NCBI RefSeq assembly: GCF_016858305.2
Contig: NZ_CP074436.1
Coordinates: forward strand, 2,748,001-2,812,000
Length of the DNA: 64,000 nt
Source of the DNA: Polaribacter sp. Q13
Lineage (GTDB): Bacteria; Bacteroidota; Bacteroidia; Flavobacteriales; Flavobacteriaceae
Reading direction: 5' to 3'
Below, one piece after another: positions 16,302-26,260 of this stretch (positions within the stretch are counted from its first letter, which is position 1; every line of letters begins with the position of its first letter). The notes under the pieces were generated by a model. The model saw only the letters and a program-made list of their open reading frames with translations. It was not told the DNA's origin and did no database searches. The translations under genes and the position numbers were made by a program.

Positions 16302-18377
16302 CTACCAAATTTTAACTCTGTCTTCTGGTTTTAAATACATTTCATCACCTTCTTTAACATCAAACGCTTTATAGAAAGCATCTACATTTTTAAGAGGTAT
16401 ATATGCTCTATACATTCCAGGAGAATGAGGGTTTGTCATGATTAAGTTTTTTAATGCTTCATCACGCATTTTTGTTCTCCAGATGGTTCCCCAAGAAAGG
16501 AAGAAACGTTGTTCTGGCGTGTAACCATCTATATCTGCTGGTCTTCCGTTTTTCTTTAAGAATATTTGTAAACCTTCGTAAGCAGCTTGTACTCCACCTA
16601 AATCTCCAATATTTTCTCCTAAAGTATATTCTCCGTTTAAGTGCATGCTATCAATAGCAATAATGTCTGAATATTGTTTGATTAATTGTCCACCAATTTC
16701 TTTAAATTTTACAGAATCTTCTTCTGTCCACCAGTTTTTAAGGTTTCCATCACCATCAAAACGCGCTCCAGAATCATCGAAACTATGCGAAATTTCATGT
16801 CCAATAACGGCTCCAATTCCACCATAATTTACGGCTTCGTCTGCTTTATAATCGTAAAAAGGAGGTTGTAAAATTGCAGCTGGAAAAACGATTTCATTAT
16901 TTACAGGATTAAAGTAAGCGTTTACAGTTTGCGGAGACATTCCCCACTCTGTTCTATCTACTTCGCTACCTAATTTTGCCATTTCTTTATTATAGTTCCA
17001 TTTGGTAACATTAATAGCATTTTCGAAATAAGAACCTCCTTCTTTTAGTCCTTTAACTTCTAATTCTGTATAATCTTTCCAAACATCTGGATAGGCAATT
17101 TTAACCGTTAGTTTGTGTAGTTTTTCTAATGCTTTTTCTTTAGTAACTTTACTCATCCAAGGTAATTGTGCAATTCTTGCTTCGAAACCAAGCATTACAT
17201 TGTCAATCATTTCTTTGGCTTTTACTTTTGCTTCTGGTGGAAACATTTTTGCTACATACAACTTACCTAAAGCCTCACCAATTGCACCATTTAAGCTACC
17301 TAAAGCACGTTCATCTCTTGGGCGCTGTTTTTTACTACCACGCATTTCTTTAGAATAGAACTCCCAATTTGCAGTTTCTAAATCTGTAGATAAAGAACCT
17401 AAAGAATTGTTTATCGTATTCCAACGTAATAATAGTTTAATATCTGCTACCGGTGTTTTTGTAAAAATATTGTTTAAAGCTTTAAAATAACCTGGATCTG
17501 TTACAATAATTGTATCTAAATCTTTAACTCCTATTCCTTCTAAATGTGCTTTCCAATCTATTGCTGGTGCTAATTTTTGCAATGCTGCAACAGACATTGG
17601 GTTGTATATTTTACGAATGTCTCTACTTTCTTCTTTAGACATCATTGGTTTAGCTAAACTAGTTTCTAAAGCAACAATGGTAGCAGCATTCTTTTTAGCT
17701 GTAGTTGCATCATCCCCAAACTCTTGTAGCATTTTAGCTACAAATATTTGATACTTTTCTAACTTGTCTTTTACTTTAGCATCTACGTAATAATCTCTAG
17801 ATAAACCTAAAGAACCTCCACCCATATAACCCGCGTACTGGCTACTGTTTTTTAAATCGTTATAAACGCCAAAACCGTATAAACCACCGCCACCGTAAGG
17901 TGCCATATTTGTTAAATACGTTTCTACGTCTTTTTTAGTTTTAATTTCATCTACTTTTGCTAAATAAGGCATAACTGGTGCTTTACCTTGTGCATTTCTA
18001 GCAACAGTATCCATTATTGTTTGGTAATAGTTTACCGCTTTTTCTTGATCTGAATCTATTTCGTTTCCTTTAGCATCTTTTACTTTAGGAAAATTACTTT
18101 CTTCAATTGCTTTATTTAAAATAGTTAAAACATCTGCATCTGTTTTTTTACGAAGCTGATTAAATCCTCCCCAAGAAGTTTGATCGTCTGGAATTTCTGT
18201 TTTGTCTAACCAAGTACCATTTACATGTCTAAAAAAGTCATCTGTAGGTTTTACAGTTTTATCCATATTTTCTAAGGCAATACCAGGAGCTTTTTCTACT
18301 GGTTTGTCTTGCTTGCAAGCTACCAAACCTAAAGAGGCAATAGCTGACACAAAAAACACTTTTTTAATTGTCTTCAT
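16302..18377 (-). CDS. pepO: M13 family zinc metallopeptidase, lipoprotein (PepO/neprilysin-like)
   Basis: Cell-envelope oligopeptidase of 691 residues. Lipobox GLVAC gives lipid-modified Cys at 21. The zinc motif HEISH sits in GAVIGHEISHSFDDSGARFD (about 535-555), the third ligand in GENIGDLGG about 55 residues later, and the substrate-binding NAYFNP motif is present (VNAYFNPVNNEIVFPA). The C terminus MYLKPEDRVKIW ends in the expected W. Full length for the family. The facing S9 peptidase is also a lipoprotein with its own start, so the two may form an envelope peptide-degrading set. Confidence 0.94.
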   Translation of the reverse strand: MKTIKKVFFVSAIASLGLVACKQDKPVEKAPGIALENMDKTVKPTDDFFRHVNGTWLDKTEIPDDQTSWGGFNQLRKKTDADVLTILNKAIEESNFPKVKDAKGNEIDSDQEKAVNYYQTIMDTVARNAQGKAPVMPYLAKVDEIKTKKDVETYLTNMAPYGGGGLYGFGVYNDLKNSSQYAGYMGGGSLGLSRDYYVDAKVKDKLEKYQIFVAKMLQEFGDDATTAKKNAATIVALETSLAKPMMSKEESRDIRKIYNPMSVAALQKLAPAIDWKAHLEGIGVKDLDTIIVTDPGYFKALNNIFTKTPVADIKLLLRWNTINNSLGSLSTDLETANWEFYSKEMRGSKKQRPRDERALGSLNGAIGEALGKLYVAKMFPPEAKVKAKEMIDNVMLGFEARIAQLPWMSKVTKEKALEKLHKLTVKIAYPDVWKDYTELEVKGLKEGGSYFENAINVTKWNYNKEMAKLGSEVDRTEWGMSPQTVNAYFNPVNNEIVFPAAILQPPFYDYKADEAVNYGGIGAVIGHEISHSFDDSGARFDGDGNLKNWWTEEDSVKFKEIGGQLIKQYSDIIAIDSMHLNGEYTLGENIGDLGGVQAAYEGLQIFLKKNGRPADIDGYTPEQRFFLSWGTIWRTKMRDEALKNLIMTNPHSPGMYRAYIPLKNVDAFYKAFDVKEGDEMYLKPEDRVKIW

Positions 18378-18632
18378 TATTATTTGATTTTTGAATTGAT
18401 TGAGTTTGATTAATTAGTATACCTACTTTAATAAATGTTACAGTTTTATTGAAAATAAAATATTTTTAACCACATAAGCACATAGATTGCATAGGCTCTA
18501 TTTTCTATTTAACCATGTAGCGGCTTCCATCAATGTTTACTTCTGTGCTTTTTTTTAATTTTAAAACTGTTCTCGATACAATTCCTAAAAAAAAGGAATC
18601 ACTCGAACTAACATTTCGTTTTAAATTTTAAA

Positions 18633-20792
18633 TTACAATTTTATTTTCGCCTTTGGCGGATTTGGTAATTGCTGAAACCCCATATTAAATAATGTAAAAC
18701 CAAAAATATCTGCATATTGCTCGATGGTTTTTGCTACAGGCGTTCCTGCACCATGGCCTGCATTCGTTTCTATCCTTATTAACGTAGGATTATTTCCTGT
18801 TTGTTTTGCTTGTAATTCTGCTGCGAATTTAAAACTGTGTGCAGGTACCACTCTATCATCATGATCTCCTGTAGTTATTAAGGTTGCAGGATATTGCACA
18901 CCTTCTTTTACATTGTGTACTGGTGAGTATCCTTTTAAATAATTAAACATTTCTTTGCTGTCTTCTGCAGTTCCATAATCATACGCCCATCCTGCGCCAG
19001 CAGTAAAAGTATGATAACGCAACATATCTAAAACACCAACTGCAGGCAAAGCAACTTTCATTAATTGGGGTCTTTGTGTCATGGTTGCACCTACTAATAA
19101 CCCTCCGTTAGATCCTCCTCTAATTGCTAAATAATCTGATGAAGTATACTTTTCTGCAATTAAATATTCTGCAGCTGCAATAAAATCATCAAACACATTT
19201 TGTTTCTTCATTTGTGTTCCTGCATCGTGCCATTTTTTACCATATTCTCCCCCACCTCTTAAATTAGGCACTGCATAAACACCACCTTGTTCCATCCAAA
19301 CTGCGTTTGCAATACTAAAAGAAGGTGTTAAACTGATATTGAAACCGCCATAACCGTATAAAATAGTTGGATTTTTACCATTTAATTCCACACCTTTTTT
19401 ATGTGTAATAATCATTGGTACTTTTGTTCCATCTTTAGATGTATAAAAAACTTGTTTACTAGTATAAGCATCCGCATTAAAAGCAATAGAAGGCTTCCAA
19501 TAAACATCGTATGTTCCGTCTTTAGGATTGAATTTATAAGATGAACCTGGAGTGCTATAGTTGGTAAAAGAAAAATATAAATCTTTCGCTTTTGTTTTCC
19601 CTCCAAAACCACCGGCAGTTCCAACTCCTGGTAATTTTACTTCTCTAATTAATTTTCCATCATAATCGTATTGTAACACTTTAGAAACCGCATCTACCAT
19701 ATACGTTGCAAAGAAATAACCTGCTCCAGAATTTAAACTCAATACATTTTCTGTTTCAGGAATAAAATCTTTCCAGTTTTCTGGAGTTGGGTTTGCAACA
19801 TCTACGGTTACTACCTTTTTATTAGGAGCATTTAAGTTTGTTACTAAATACATTTTACTGCCAACATTGTCTATCGGATAGGTATCACTATCTGTGTGAT
19901 CTAAAACAGTTACCAAAGGACTATTTGATTTAGAAAGGTCTTTTAAAAACAACTTGTTACCCGATGTTGAGACACTTGCAGAGATAAAAAGATATTGATC
20001 GTCCTCAGACACATTACCACCAACATAACGATGCTTTTCTGATGCTTTTTCTCCAAAAATAACGGCATCTTCTTTTTGAGAAGTTCCTAGTTTATGGTAA
20101 TATAATTTGTGTTGATCTGTTTTTGCAGATAACTCACTTCCCTCAGGTTTATCGTAACTAGAATAGTAAAAACCTTCGTTTTTGTACCAAGAGATTCCAG
20201 AGAATTTTACATCTACCAACGTATCTTCTTTAATCGTTTTAGACTCAGCATCCATTATAATAACCTTTCTCCAATCAGAACCTCCTTCAGAAATTGCATA
20301 AGCAACTGTTTTTCCGTCTTTAGAAAAACTTAAAGAACCTAAAGAAGTGGTTCCATCTTCAGAAAAAGTATTTGGGTCTAAAAAAACATCAGGCTCAGAA
20401 TCTCCTTTAGTTCTATAAATAACACTCTGATTTTGTAATCCATTATTTTTAGAAAAATAGGTATAATCTCCTTCTATAAAAGGCGTGCCTACTTTTTCGT
20501 AATTCCATAATTCAGACAAACGCTCTTTTAATTGGTCTCTGTATGGAATGTTGTTTAAATAATTAAAAGTAACTTCATTTTCTGCTTTTACCCAAGCTTC
20601 GGTTTCTTTACTTCTGTCATCTTCTAACCATCTGTAATTATCTACTACAGCGGTTCCAAATAACGAATCTATAACTGGTTTTTTTGTTGTTTCGGGGTAC
20701 TTCACGTCTATATTTCTTTGTTTAACTTCTTCTTTACAAGAAACAAATATTGCACTTGCAAATAAAATAGGGATGATTAATTTATTTTTCAT
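18633..20792 (-). CDS. Prolyl oligopeptidase family serine peptidase, lipoprotein (S9A)
   Basis: 719 residues. Lipobox FVSC (Cys 20) anchors it in the envelope. N-terminal [27 protein letters not shown] starts the propeller region; the catalytic domain holds RGGSNGGLL (nucleophile Ser), [17 protein letters not shown] (Asp) and NAGHGAGTP (His). The pattern DPYRWLED and full length fit prolyl oligopeptidase, which cleaves short peptides after proline. A TAATTTTG -7 element lies at 20823-20816 on the minus strand. About 255 bases separate it from the M13 gene, so co-transcription is uncertain. Confidence 0.94.
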   Translation of the reverse strand: MKNKLIIPILFASAIFVSCKEEVKQRNIDVKYPETTKKPVIDSLFGTAVVDNYRWLEDDRSKETEAWVKAENEVTFNYLNNIPYRDQLKERLSELWNYEKVGTPFIEGDYTYFSKNNGLQNQSVIYRTKGDSEPDVFLDPNTFSEDGTTSLGSLSFSKDGKTVAYAISEGGSDWRKVIIMDAESKTIKEDTLVDVKFSGISWYKNEGFYYSSYDKPEGSELSAKTDQHKLYYHKLGTSQKEDAVIFGEKASEKHRYVGGNVSEDDQYLFISASVSTSGNKLFLKDLSKSNSPLVTVLDHTDSDTYPIDNVGSKMYLVTNLNAPNKKVVTVDVANPTPENWKDFIPETENVLSLNSGAGYFFATYMVDAVSKVLQYDYDGKLIREVKLPGVGTAGGFGGKTKAKDLYFSFTNYSTPGSSYKFNPKDGTYDVYWKPSIAFNADAYTSKQVFYTSKDGTKVPMIITHKKGVELNGKNPTILYGYGGFNISLTPSFSIANAVWMEQGGVYAVPNLRGGGEYGKKWHDAGTQMKKQNVFDDFIAAAEYLIAEKYTSSDYLAIRGGSNGGLLVGATMTQRPQLMKVALPAVGVLDMLRYHTFTAGAGWAYDYGTAEDSKEMFNYLKGYSPVHNVKEGVQYPATLITTGDHDDRVVPAHSFKFAAELQAKQTGNNPTLIRIETNAGHGAGTPVAKTIEQYADIFGFTLFNMGFQQLPNPPKAKIKL

Positions 20793-20917
20793 GAGCTTTA
20801 AAGTTTGATTGATTTCAAAATTAAGGATATTTAATATATATATAGTTATTTAAGCATTTTTAACTTTTGAAGCTTCAATTTACCTCCATTTTGTAATTTA
20901 TCAAGTATAAAAACGAC

Positions 20918-20925
20918 TACTTTTG
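20918..20925 (+). promoter_or_regulatory. -7 element TACTTTTG upstream of the thioredoxin gene
   Basis: Matches TAnnTTTG; a TTG at 20891-20893 lies 24 bases upstream, slightly long for a -33 box. Confidence 0.5.
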
Positions 20926-20977
20926 TGTATAAACATATAACACATTACCGACTTTATCGGAAGTAAATTAAAATATT

Positions 20978-21337
20978 ATGACAGAAAACTTAACTAAAGA
21001 AACCTTTTTAGAAAAGGTTTTTAATTTTGAAGAAAGCCAAGAATGGAAATTTAAAGGAAACAAACCTGCATTAATAGATTTTTATGCAGATTGGTGTGGA
21101 CCCTGTAAAGCGATAGCACCTGTTTTAGAGCTTTTATCTCAAGAATACGAAGGCAAAATAGATATTTACAAAATTGACACCGAAGCAGAACAAGAGTTGT
21201 CTGCAGCATTCGGAATTAGAAGTATTCCTTCTATGTTATTTTGCCCTGCAGAAGGAGAACCTCAAATGGCAAATGGCGCTTTACCAAAAGCAGAGCTAGA
21301 ACGCATTATTGCTGATGTTTTAAAAGTGACGAAATAA
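20978..21337 (+). CDS. trxA: Thioredoxin-fold protein with WCGPCK active site
   Basis: Thiol-disulfide oxidoreductase of 119 residues, cytoplasmic (no signal peptide). Seen: ALIDFYADWCGPCKAIAPVLELLSQEY with the redox pair C41/C44 approximately, then the cis-proline loop FGIRSIPSMLFC. The N terminus is about 15 residues longer than that of classical thioredoxin, which is common in Bacteroidetes thioredoxins. Single gene; a hairpin terminator lies about 120 bases downstream. Confidence 0.92.
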   Translation: MTENLTKETFLEKVFNFEESQEWKFKGNKPALIDFYADWCGPCKAIAPVLELLSQEYEGKIDIYKIDTEAEQELSAAFGIRSIPSMLFCPAEGEPQMANGALPKAELERIIADVLKVTK

Positions 21338-21459
21338 AAAAAGCCCATCCTAACCTCCCCATTTCGACTGCGCTCAATACAGGCTCGGGAAGGGACTCTT
21401 ACTCTTGTGTTCTATTCTTATGAAAACACACTTGAATAACGCTCAATTCTAATGATATA

Positions 21460-21490
21460 AATCCTGAAATTAACTTTTCAGGATTTTTTT
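21460..21490 (+). terminator. Hairpin terminator downstream of trxA
   Basis: Ten-base stem AATCCTGAAA / TTTCAGGATT followed by a run of T. Confidence 0.75.
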
Positions 21491-21558
21491 GGGACAAAAA
21501 AATAATGCATAAGAATCTAATGTATAAGAAAATTATGTATATTTGATGAGCAATAAAA

Positions 21559-21627
21559 TGTCATTGCGAGTTTACGAAGCAATCTGTTACTTTAAACTAT
21601 AAGATTGCTTCGTACCTCGCAATGACA
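21559..21627. repeat. Long palindrome TGTCATTGCGAG..CTCGCAATGACA ahead of padR
   Basis: Outer arms 21559-21570 and 21616-21627 and inner arms CGAAGCAATCT (21575-21585) and AGATTGCTTCG (21602-21612) pair perfectly, with a 16-base AT-rich loop. This is a GTCATTGCGAG-type interspersed palindromic repeat; whether it acts on the PadR operon is unknown. Confidence 0.85.
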
Positions 21628-21669
21628 GTTACACAAATAAACAGTTACACGATTACACATTTTATAAAC

Positions 21670-22008
21670 ATGGGAAATCAGAAATTATATAAAGGCTCTT
21701 TACAAACCATCATTTTAAAGTTGTTAGAAACCAATGATAAAATGTATGGGTATGAAATTACGCAGAAAGTAAAAGAACTCACCAAAGGCGAATTAAAAAT
21801 TACCGAAGGTGCTTTATACCCTGCATTGCACAAATTAGAAGCCGATGGTTTGTTAGATGTAGAAGTTGCAAAAGTAGGAAACCGACTACGAAAATATTAC
21901 AAACTTACCGAAAGTGGCACTAAAGAAACTGCCAACAAGTTGGATGAAATGCAAGAGTTTTTAAGAACGATGCAACAATTGGTAAATCCTAAATTAAGTT
22001 TGGAATAA
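21670..22008 (+). CDS. PadR family transcriptional regulator
   Basis: 112-residue winged-helix repressor. Seen: LQTIILKLLETNDKMYGYEITQKVKE, then ITEGALYPALHKLEADGLLDVE and the wing KYYKLTESGTKE, the full PadR N-terminal domain. The ATG at 21670 begins MGNQKLYKGSLQ, the usual PadR start. It is 11 bases from the first of four paralogous membrane genes and heads a row that ends in an ABC exporter, so it most likely represses this operon, perhaps sensing the exporter's substrate. The ligand is unknown. Confidence 0.93.
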   Translation: MGNQKLYKGSLQTIILKLLETNDKMYGYEITQKVKELTKGELKITEGALYPALHKLEADGLLDVEVAKVGNRLRKYYKLTESGTKETANKLDEMQEFLRTMQQLVNPKLSLE

Positions 22009-22019
22009 AAATTTTAGCT

Positions 22020-22676
22020 ATGGAATTAACACACGAACAACTACAATTAGTAGAAAATTATCTAGATAAAAAAGACATTACTTATATTGATATAAGAACA
22101 GAAGTTTTTGACCATATTGTTTCTGATATTGAAACAAAAATGACCTCTTCTGAAATTAGTTTTGAAAAGGCTTTTAACAAGGTAACAAATAAATGGAACA
22201 CACATTTAGAGCAATCGTCTAGTTTTTATTTTGGAAGTATGTTTACTATACCTAAAATTGTATTAGAAAAAGCTAAGAAATCTTTTAAAAAATATTACAT
22301 TATTGGTATTTTAGTTTTTTTAATTCCTTTTTTATCAATAAGAATATTAAACCCAGTTTTTACAGAAGAAATAAAAAATACAATTAATTTATTTCTTCAA
22401 ACACTAACGGTTCTATCATTTATTGTTTTTACTATTTTAATGATTATAAAATCGAAAAATAAAACACAAACTACGTATCGTTTTATTTTAAATACACAAA
22501 GTTTAGGCTTTATCTGTTCTACTATTGTATTAATCGATTTAGATTTTTTTACACCAAAAGGAATTCTTGATTCTATACTAGTAGGTCTATTATCGACTTT
22601 TGTTTTTACCACATATACTTATTATCATTTTCTAAAAAAACACAAAGAAGCAATTAAAAAATATAAAATTTCATAA
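22020..22676 (+). CDS. Tandem paralog 1: N-terminal helical domain plus membrane segments
   Basis: 218 residues, function unknown. Begins MELTHEQLQLVENYLDKK, followed by ITYIDIRTEVFDHIVSDIE, a helical N-terminal domain shared with the three following genes. It resembles the HAAS-like/DUF1700-like domains often found next to PadR regulators. After about residue 85 four hydrophobic segments are visible (about 92-110, 120-142, 155-172, 178-200). It is separated from padR by 11 bases and from the next paralog by two. Confidence 0.78.
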   Translation: MELTHEQLQLVENYLDKKDITYIDIRTEVFDHIVSDIETKMTSSEISFEKAFNKVTNKWNTHLEQSSSFYFGSMFTIPKIVLEKAKKSFKKYYIIGILVFLIPFLSIRILNPVFTEEIKNTINLFLQTLTVLSFIVFTILMIIKSKNKTQTTYRFILNTQSLGFICSTIVLIDLDFFTPKGILDSILVGLLSTFVFTTYTYYHFLKKHKEAIKKYKIS

Positions 22677-22678
22677 TT

Positions 22679-23356
22679 ATGGAATTAACAAAAGAACAAC
22701 TCTTACAAATAGACAATTACATCTTTTCTTGTGGAATTAAATACTACGATGTAAAAGCGGAAATAGTAGATCATTTTGCTAATATTTTAGAAGATAGACT
22801 AGATAAGAATCCAAGTTTAGACTTTAAAAAAGAGATTAAAAATATTCATAGAAATTTCTCAGATAACGGTTTTAATAAACTCCTAAAAGAGAAAATAAAA
22901 TCGGTTCATAAGATGTTTTATAAACAGTCTTTTGACTATTTAATTTCATTTTTCAAATTTCCTAAGATTCTTATTTCTGGCACTTTATTTTATGCGTTAT
23001 TTTTAATGATGAATTTATTTAACGATAAACAAGATTTTTTCTTTTGGTTATACTCTTTTCTTCTCATTCTTATTGTAAGAATTTTCTATCAAAGTTGGAA
23101 AACTAAAAAACAACAAAAAGCCCGTTTTTTAATTTTAAATAAAACGAACAACTTTTTGCAAATGTTTAACTTCGTTTTCATTTCCTTTAATTTTATTACC
23201 AATATTAGAGGTGCAGAAAGTTTTTTAAACCCGATACATAACAATATTCAATTAGGAATATTTGTTTTGTTATTATTGTTTTATTGGTCTGGAGAATCTA
23301 TTTTTCATCTGAATAAAAAAATAGTGAAAGAACAATATCCAAATGTAATTGTATAA
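22679..23356 (+). CDS. Tandem paralog 2 of the PadR-linked membrane family
   Basis: 225 residues, unknown function. MELTKEQLLQIDNYIFSC, then IKYYDVKAEIVDHFANILE: same start, spacing and invariant D-H pair as its neighbours. Four hydrophobic segments follow after about residue 95, with a charged linker between the second and third. The first 20 bases are almost identical to those of paralog 3 (23360), which points to fairly recent tandem duplication. Confidence 0.78.
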   Translation: MELTKEQLLQIDNYIFSCGIKYYDVKAEIVDHFANILEDRLDKNPSLDFKKEIKNIHRNFSDNGFNKLLKEKIKSVHKMFYKQSFDYLISFFKFPKILISGTLFYALFLMMNLFNDKQDFFFWLYSFLLILIVRIFYQSWKTKKQQKARFLILNKTNNFLQMFNFVFISFNFITNIRGAESFLNPIHNNIQLGIFVLLLLFYWSGESIFHLNKKIVKEQYPNVIV

Positions 23357-23359
23357 ACT

Positions 23360-24016
23360 ATGGAATTAACAAAAGAACAAATAAAATACATAGACCATCA
23401 CTTAGAAAACGAAGGCATAAAATATTGGGACATTAGAATAGAAATGATAGACCATATTGTTTCTGATATAGAAAAAAACGATATAAGCATTGACTTTAAA
23501 AAGGAATTAGCTACATCTTTAAAAAGAATAGGTTCGAAAGGAACCTTAAAAAATATAAATACAATAGGTTGGAAAAACACGAATGCTAAATATAGGAGGG
23601 AATATGGTAAAGGAATTGTATCGTTTTTTAAATCTACCAAGAATATAGTAATTTCAACTTTTAGTGTTCTTATCTATTATCTAATTGCTGAGTATTTTAG
23701 TTTTAAAATATTTAAAAATATAAGTTTTGCTCTTATTTTTTTACCTCTTCTTACCTTCTTATTTCAATCAATAAAACAAATAGGAAAAAAATATGGTAGG
23801 TCTGTTAACTTAGATTATGGAACTACTTATTTTTTATTTGCTTTTTTAATGATAGGAACACCAATTCAATTTTTAAAATACACTTCAGAAACTAATCAAA
23901 AATGGATATTATTAATACTAATTCCGCTTTATTTTATTGCAACTTATTCAGGTTTTAAATTGTATAAAAAGGCAATACATAAAATAGAAAAAATGAAAAG
24001 TGAAATGAAGCTATGA
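23360..24016 (+). CDS. Tandem paralog 3 of the PadR-linked membrane family
   Basis: 218 residues, unknown function. MELTKEQIKYIDHHLENEG, then IKYWDIRIEMIDHIVSDIE, then four hydrophobic segments. It starts three bases after paralog 2 and its stop overlaps the start of paralog 4 in an ATGA junction (24013-24016), so the two are translationally coupled. Confidence 0.78.
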   Translation: MELTKEQIKYIDHHLENEGIKYWDIRIEMIDHIVSDIEKNDISIDFKKELATSLKRIGSKGTLKNINTIGWKNTNAKYRREYGKGIVSFFKSTKNIVISTFSVLIYYLIAEYFSFKIFKNISFALIFLPLLTFLFQSIKQIGKKYGRSVNLDYGTTYFLFAFLMIGTPIQFLKYTSETNQKWILLILIPLYFIATYSGFKLYKKAIHKIEKMKSEMKL

Positions 24017-24720
24017 AACTAACAAATACCAACATAGACGAACTCTACAAATTCACTAAAAAACATTATGTTTATTATTATGATGTACAAACCGAATTGG
24101 TAGATCATTTAGCAAATGATATTGAAGAAATTTGGGTAGCTCAACCACTGTTAACATTTGTAGAAGCTAGAGATGCCTCTTTCAAAAAATTTGGCGTTTT
24201 TGGTTTTATGGGTATTATAGAAAGCAGACAGAAAGTAATGAACAAACGTTATGTAAAAATACTTTGGCGTTTCTTTAAAGAATGGTTTACACTTCCTAAA
24301 TTGGTAATAACACTTAGTATCTTTTTATCATTATTCTTCCTTTTAAAAATTCCTTTTTCGGAATATATTTTATTGGCAGTACTTTTAATTTTAGTCACAA
24401 TCGATTTAATAAAACAGCAAAAAGCTAAGAGAAAACATAAAAATAAAGAACAGCAAAAAGAAAAAATATTTCTTTTAGAATCTATGATTGGAGATACCAG
24501 ACAAGGCTTTTCTGGTTTGGCATTTATCAACTTATTTAATTTTCTTAATATTATTAAGATGCCATTTCACACTTTAGAAAACCATTGGTTATTATTAATC
24601 TCATTTTCATTAACCTGTGTAATTCTCTTATTTTATGTCACTGGATTTATGATGCCTCAAAAGGCAGAAGAATTGCTACAAGAAACCTATCCAGAATATA
24701 AAATGGTAAATAATCTGTAA
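24013..24720 (+). CDS. Tandem paralog 4 of the PadR-linked membrane family
   Basis: 235 residues, the most diverged of the four: MKLTNTNIDELYKFTKKH, then VYYYDVQTELVDHLANDIE, with the same DH pair. Four hydrophobic segments follow, and the C terminus reads EELLQETYPEYKMV, similar to the end of paralog 2 (KEQYPNVIV). It starts at the ATG overlapping the previous stop. Probably interacts in the membrane with its paralogs or with the downstream exporter; this is inference. Confidence 0.78.
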   Translation: MKLTNTNIDELYKFTKKHYVYYYDVQTELVDHLANDIEEIWVAQPLLTFVEARDASFKKFGVFGFMGIIESRQKVMNKRYVKILWRFFKEWFTLPKLVITLSIFLSLFFLLKIPFSEYILLAVLLILVTIDLIKQQKAKRKHKNKEQQKEKIFLLESMIGDTRQGFSGLAFINLFNFLNIIKMPFHTLENHWLLLISFSLTCVILLFYVTGFMMPQKAEELLQETYPEYKMVNNL

Positions 24721-24772
24721 CAAAATCCATTTCCAAACTACTTATCATCAATCAACTTAACAACCCAAACTT

Positions 24773-26239
24773 ATGATTTCACATTTTTTAAAATTAGAAT
24801 GGAGACAATATTTCCGATCTTCGCATTGGCAAAAAGGAATTGCATTAAAAATAATAATGGGCTTTTTTGTCTTGTACTTTTTAGTTGCTTTTTTAGCCAT
24901 AGGAATTGGGGGCTATTTTATTCTAAAGAAAGAATTTCCAGCATCAGATCCTTTACAATTGGTGAATTCTTATTTACTTTTTGCAATTCTAGCAGATTTA
25001 ATTATTCGATATTTAATGCAGAAATTACCTATCATGAATATTAAACCGCTACTTATTTTACCCATTCCAAAAAGTAAGTTGGTACATTACGTTTTAGGAA
25101 AATCTGTATTTTCTGTTTTTAATATTTTAAGTCTGTTCTTTTACATTCCGTTTTCTATCGTCTTAATAAAAGAAGGCTACAATATTGAAGGTGTTTTGGG
25201 TTGGTTAGCAACCATGATTTTAATTATTCAATCTTCTAATTTTTTAAATTTTTTAATAAACAAAAACAACAAAGCACTAGTAATTATAGGAGCTGTTTTA
25301 GTGAGTTTAATTGGTTTGCAAAAATTTGGGATTTATGATGTAGTTGAAGCCGGAGGCGCAATTTTCGACTCTATTTATCAAAACCCTATTTACGCTTTGG
25401 TAGGTCTAATAATTTTGGCATTTTTATATCAATTGAATTACAAACAATTGCGCAAACAAGTATATTTAGATGAAGCAGTTGCTACCAAAGTGGAAGAAGC
25501 AAAATCTGCAGATTTATCTTTTGCTGATAGATTAGGAGATGTTGCTCCGTTTATAAAAAATGATATTCGTTTAATTTGGAGAAACAAAAGAACCAAAACG
25601 GTTTTTTTAATGTCCTTCTTATTCTTGTTTTACGGTTTAATATTTTTCACCAATGACGCGTATGCAAAAATGCCGGCAATGTTAATTTTTGCATCACTTT
25701 TTATTACGGGAGGTTTTACATTAAATTATGGCCAATTTATTCCCGCCTGGGACAGCGCACATTATAAAATGTTAATGAGTCAAAGTTTTAGATACCGTAA
25801 ATTTTTAGACTCTAAATGGGTTTTAATGGTTGCTATGACCACAATTTTATATGTTTTAAGTTTTCCGTACTTGTATTATGGAATAGATATTTTTTTAATG
25901 ATTTCCGCAGGTGCTATTTTTAATATTGGTTTTAATTCTTTGTTTTTACTTTATGCAGGCTCTTTTAATAGAAAAAAAATCGATTTAACAAAAGGAGGTT
26001 TTGGAAACACACAAGGCACAAGCGCCACTCAATTTTTAGTAGTTATACCAATAATGGGCATACCAATGTTATTGTTTTGGGCATTTAGTTCACTCATTAA
26101 CTTTAACGCAGGTATTATTGCCATTGCATTAGTAGGAGTTTTAGGATTGGTTTTAAAAAATTATGCCATGAATTTTATTGAAAAAAAATACATTAAAGAC
26201 AAATATATTATGATTAATGCTTTTGGCAAAGAAGCTTAA
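24773..26239 (+). CDS. DUF5687 family membrane protein, ABC exporter permease
   Basis: 488 residues, polytopic. The start MISHFLKLEWRQYFRSSHWQKG and the many hydrophobic segments (about 30-50, 62-80, 110-150, 165-185, 280-325, 345-400, 420-460) fit the DUF5687 family, the usual partner of a Bacteroidetes ABC ATPase. It is followed after 21 bases by the ATPase gene; together they form an ABC-2-like exporter. Substrate unknown. Confidence 0.86.
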   Translation: MISHFLKLEWRQYFRSSHWQKGIALKIIMGFFVLYFLVAFLAIGIGGYFILKKEFPASDPLQLVNSYLLFAILADLIIRYLMQKLPIMNIKPLLILPIPKSKLVHYVLGKSVFSVFNILSLFFYIPFSIVLIKEGYNIEGVLGWLATMILIIQSSNFLNFLINKNNKALVIIGAVLVSLIGLQKFGIYDVVEAGGAIFDSIYQNPIYALVGLIILAFLYQLNYKQLRKQVYLDEAVATKVEEAKSADLSFADRLGDVAPFIKNDIRLIWRNKRTKTVFLMSFLFLFYGLIFFTNDAYAKMPAMLIFASLFITGGFTLNYGQFIPAWDSAHYKMLMSQSFRYRKFLDSKWVLMVAMTTILYVLSFPYLYYGIDIFLMISAGAIFNIGFNSLFLLYAGSFNRKKIDLTKGGFGNTQGTSATQFLVVIPIMGIPMLLFWAFSSLINFNAGIIAIALVGVLGLVLKNYAMNFIEKKYIKDKYIMINAFGKEA

Positions 26240-26260
26240 TTTAACTTTAAAAAAGACAAC

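Larger units (their letters stand above)
21338..21669. repeat. 332-bp spacer with repeats, terminator and a long palindrome
   Basis: No gene. First a composite repeat (21347-21410) with CCTAACCTCCCC and GGGAAGGGACTC flanking ATTTCGACTGCGCTCAATAC. Then a hairpin terminator (21460-21490). Last a 69-bp palindrome (21559-21627). The PadR gene has an upstream in-frame ATG at 21622, but it lies inside this palindrome, so the start at 21670 is preferred. Confidence 0.7.

Noticed and set aside
18578..18600. ATTCCT/AGGAAT hairpin downstream of the S9 peptidase gene
   Set aside because: Only six paired bases with an all-A/T loop; too weak to call a terminator.
21622..21669. Upstream start of the PadR gene
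   Set aside because: The extra 16 codons lie in the 69-bp palindrome; homologs begin at the internal ATG.
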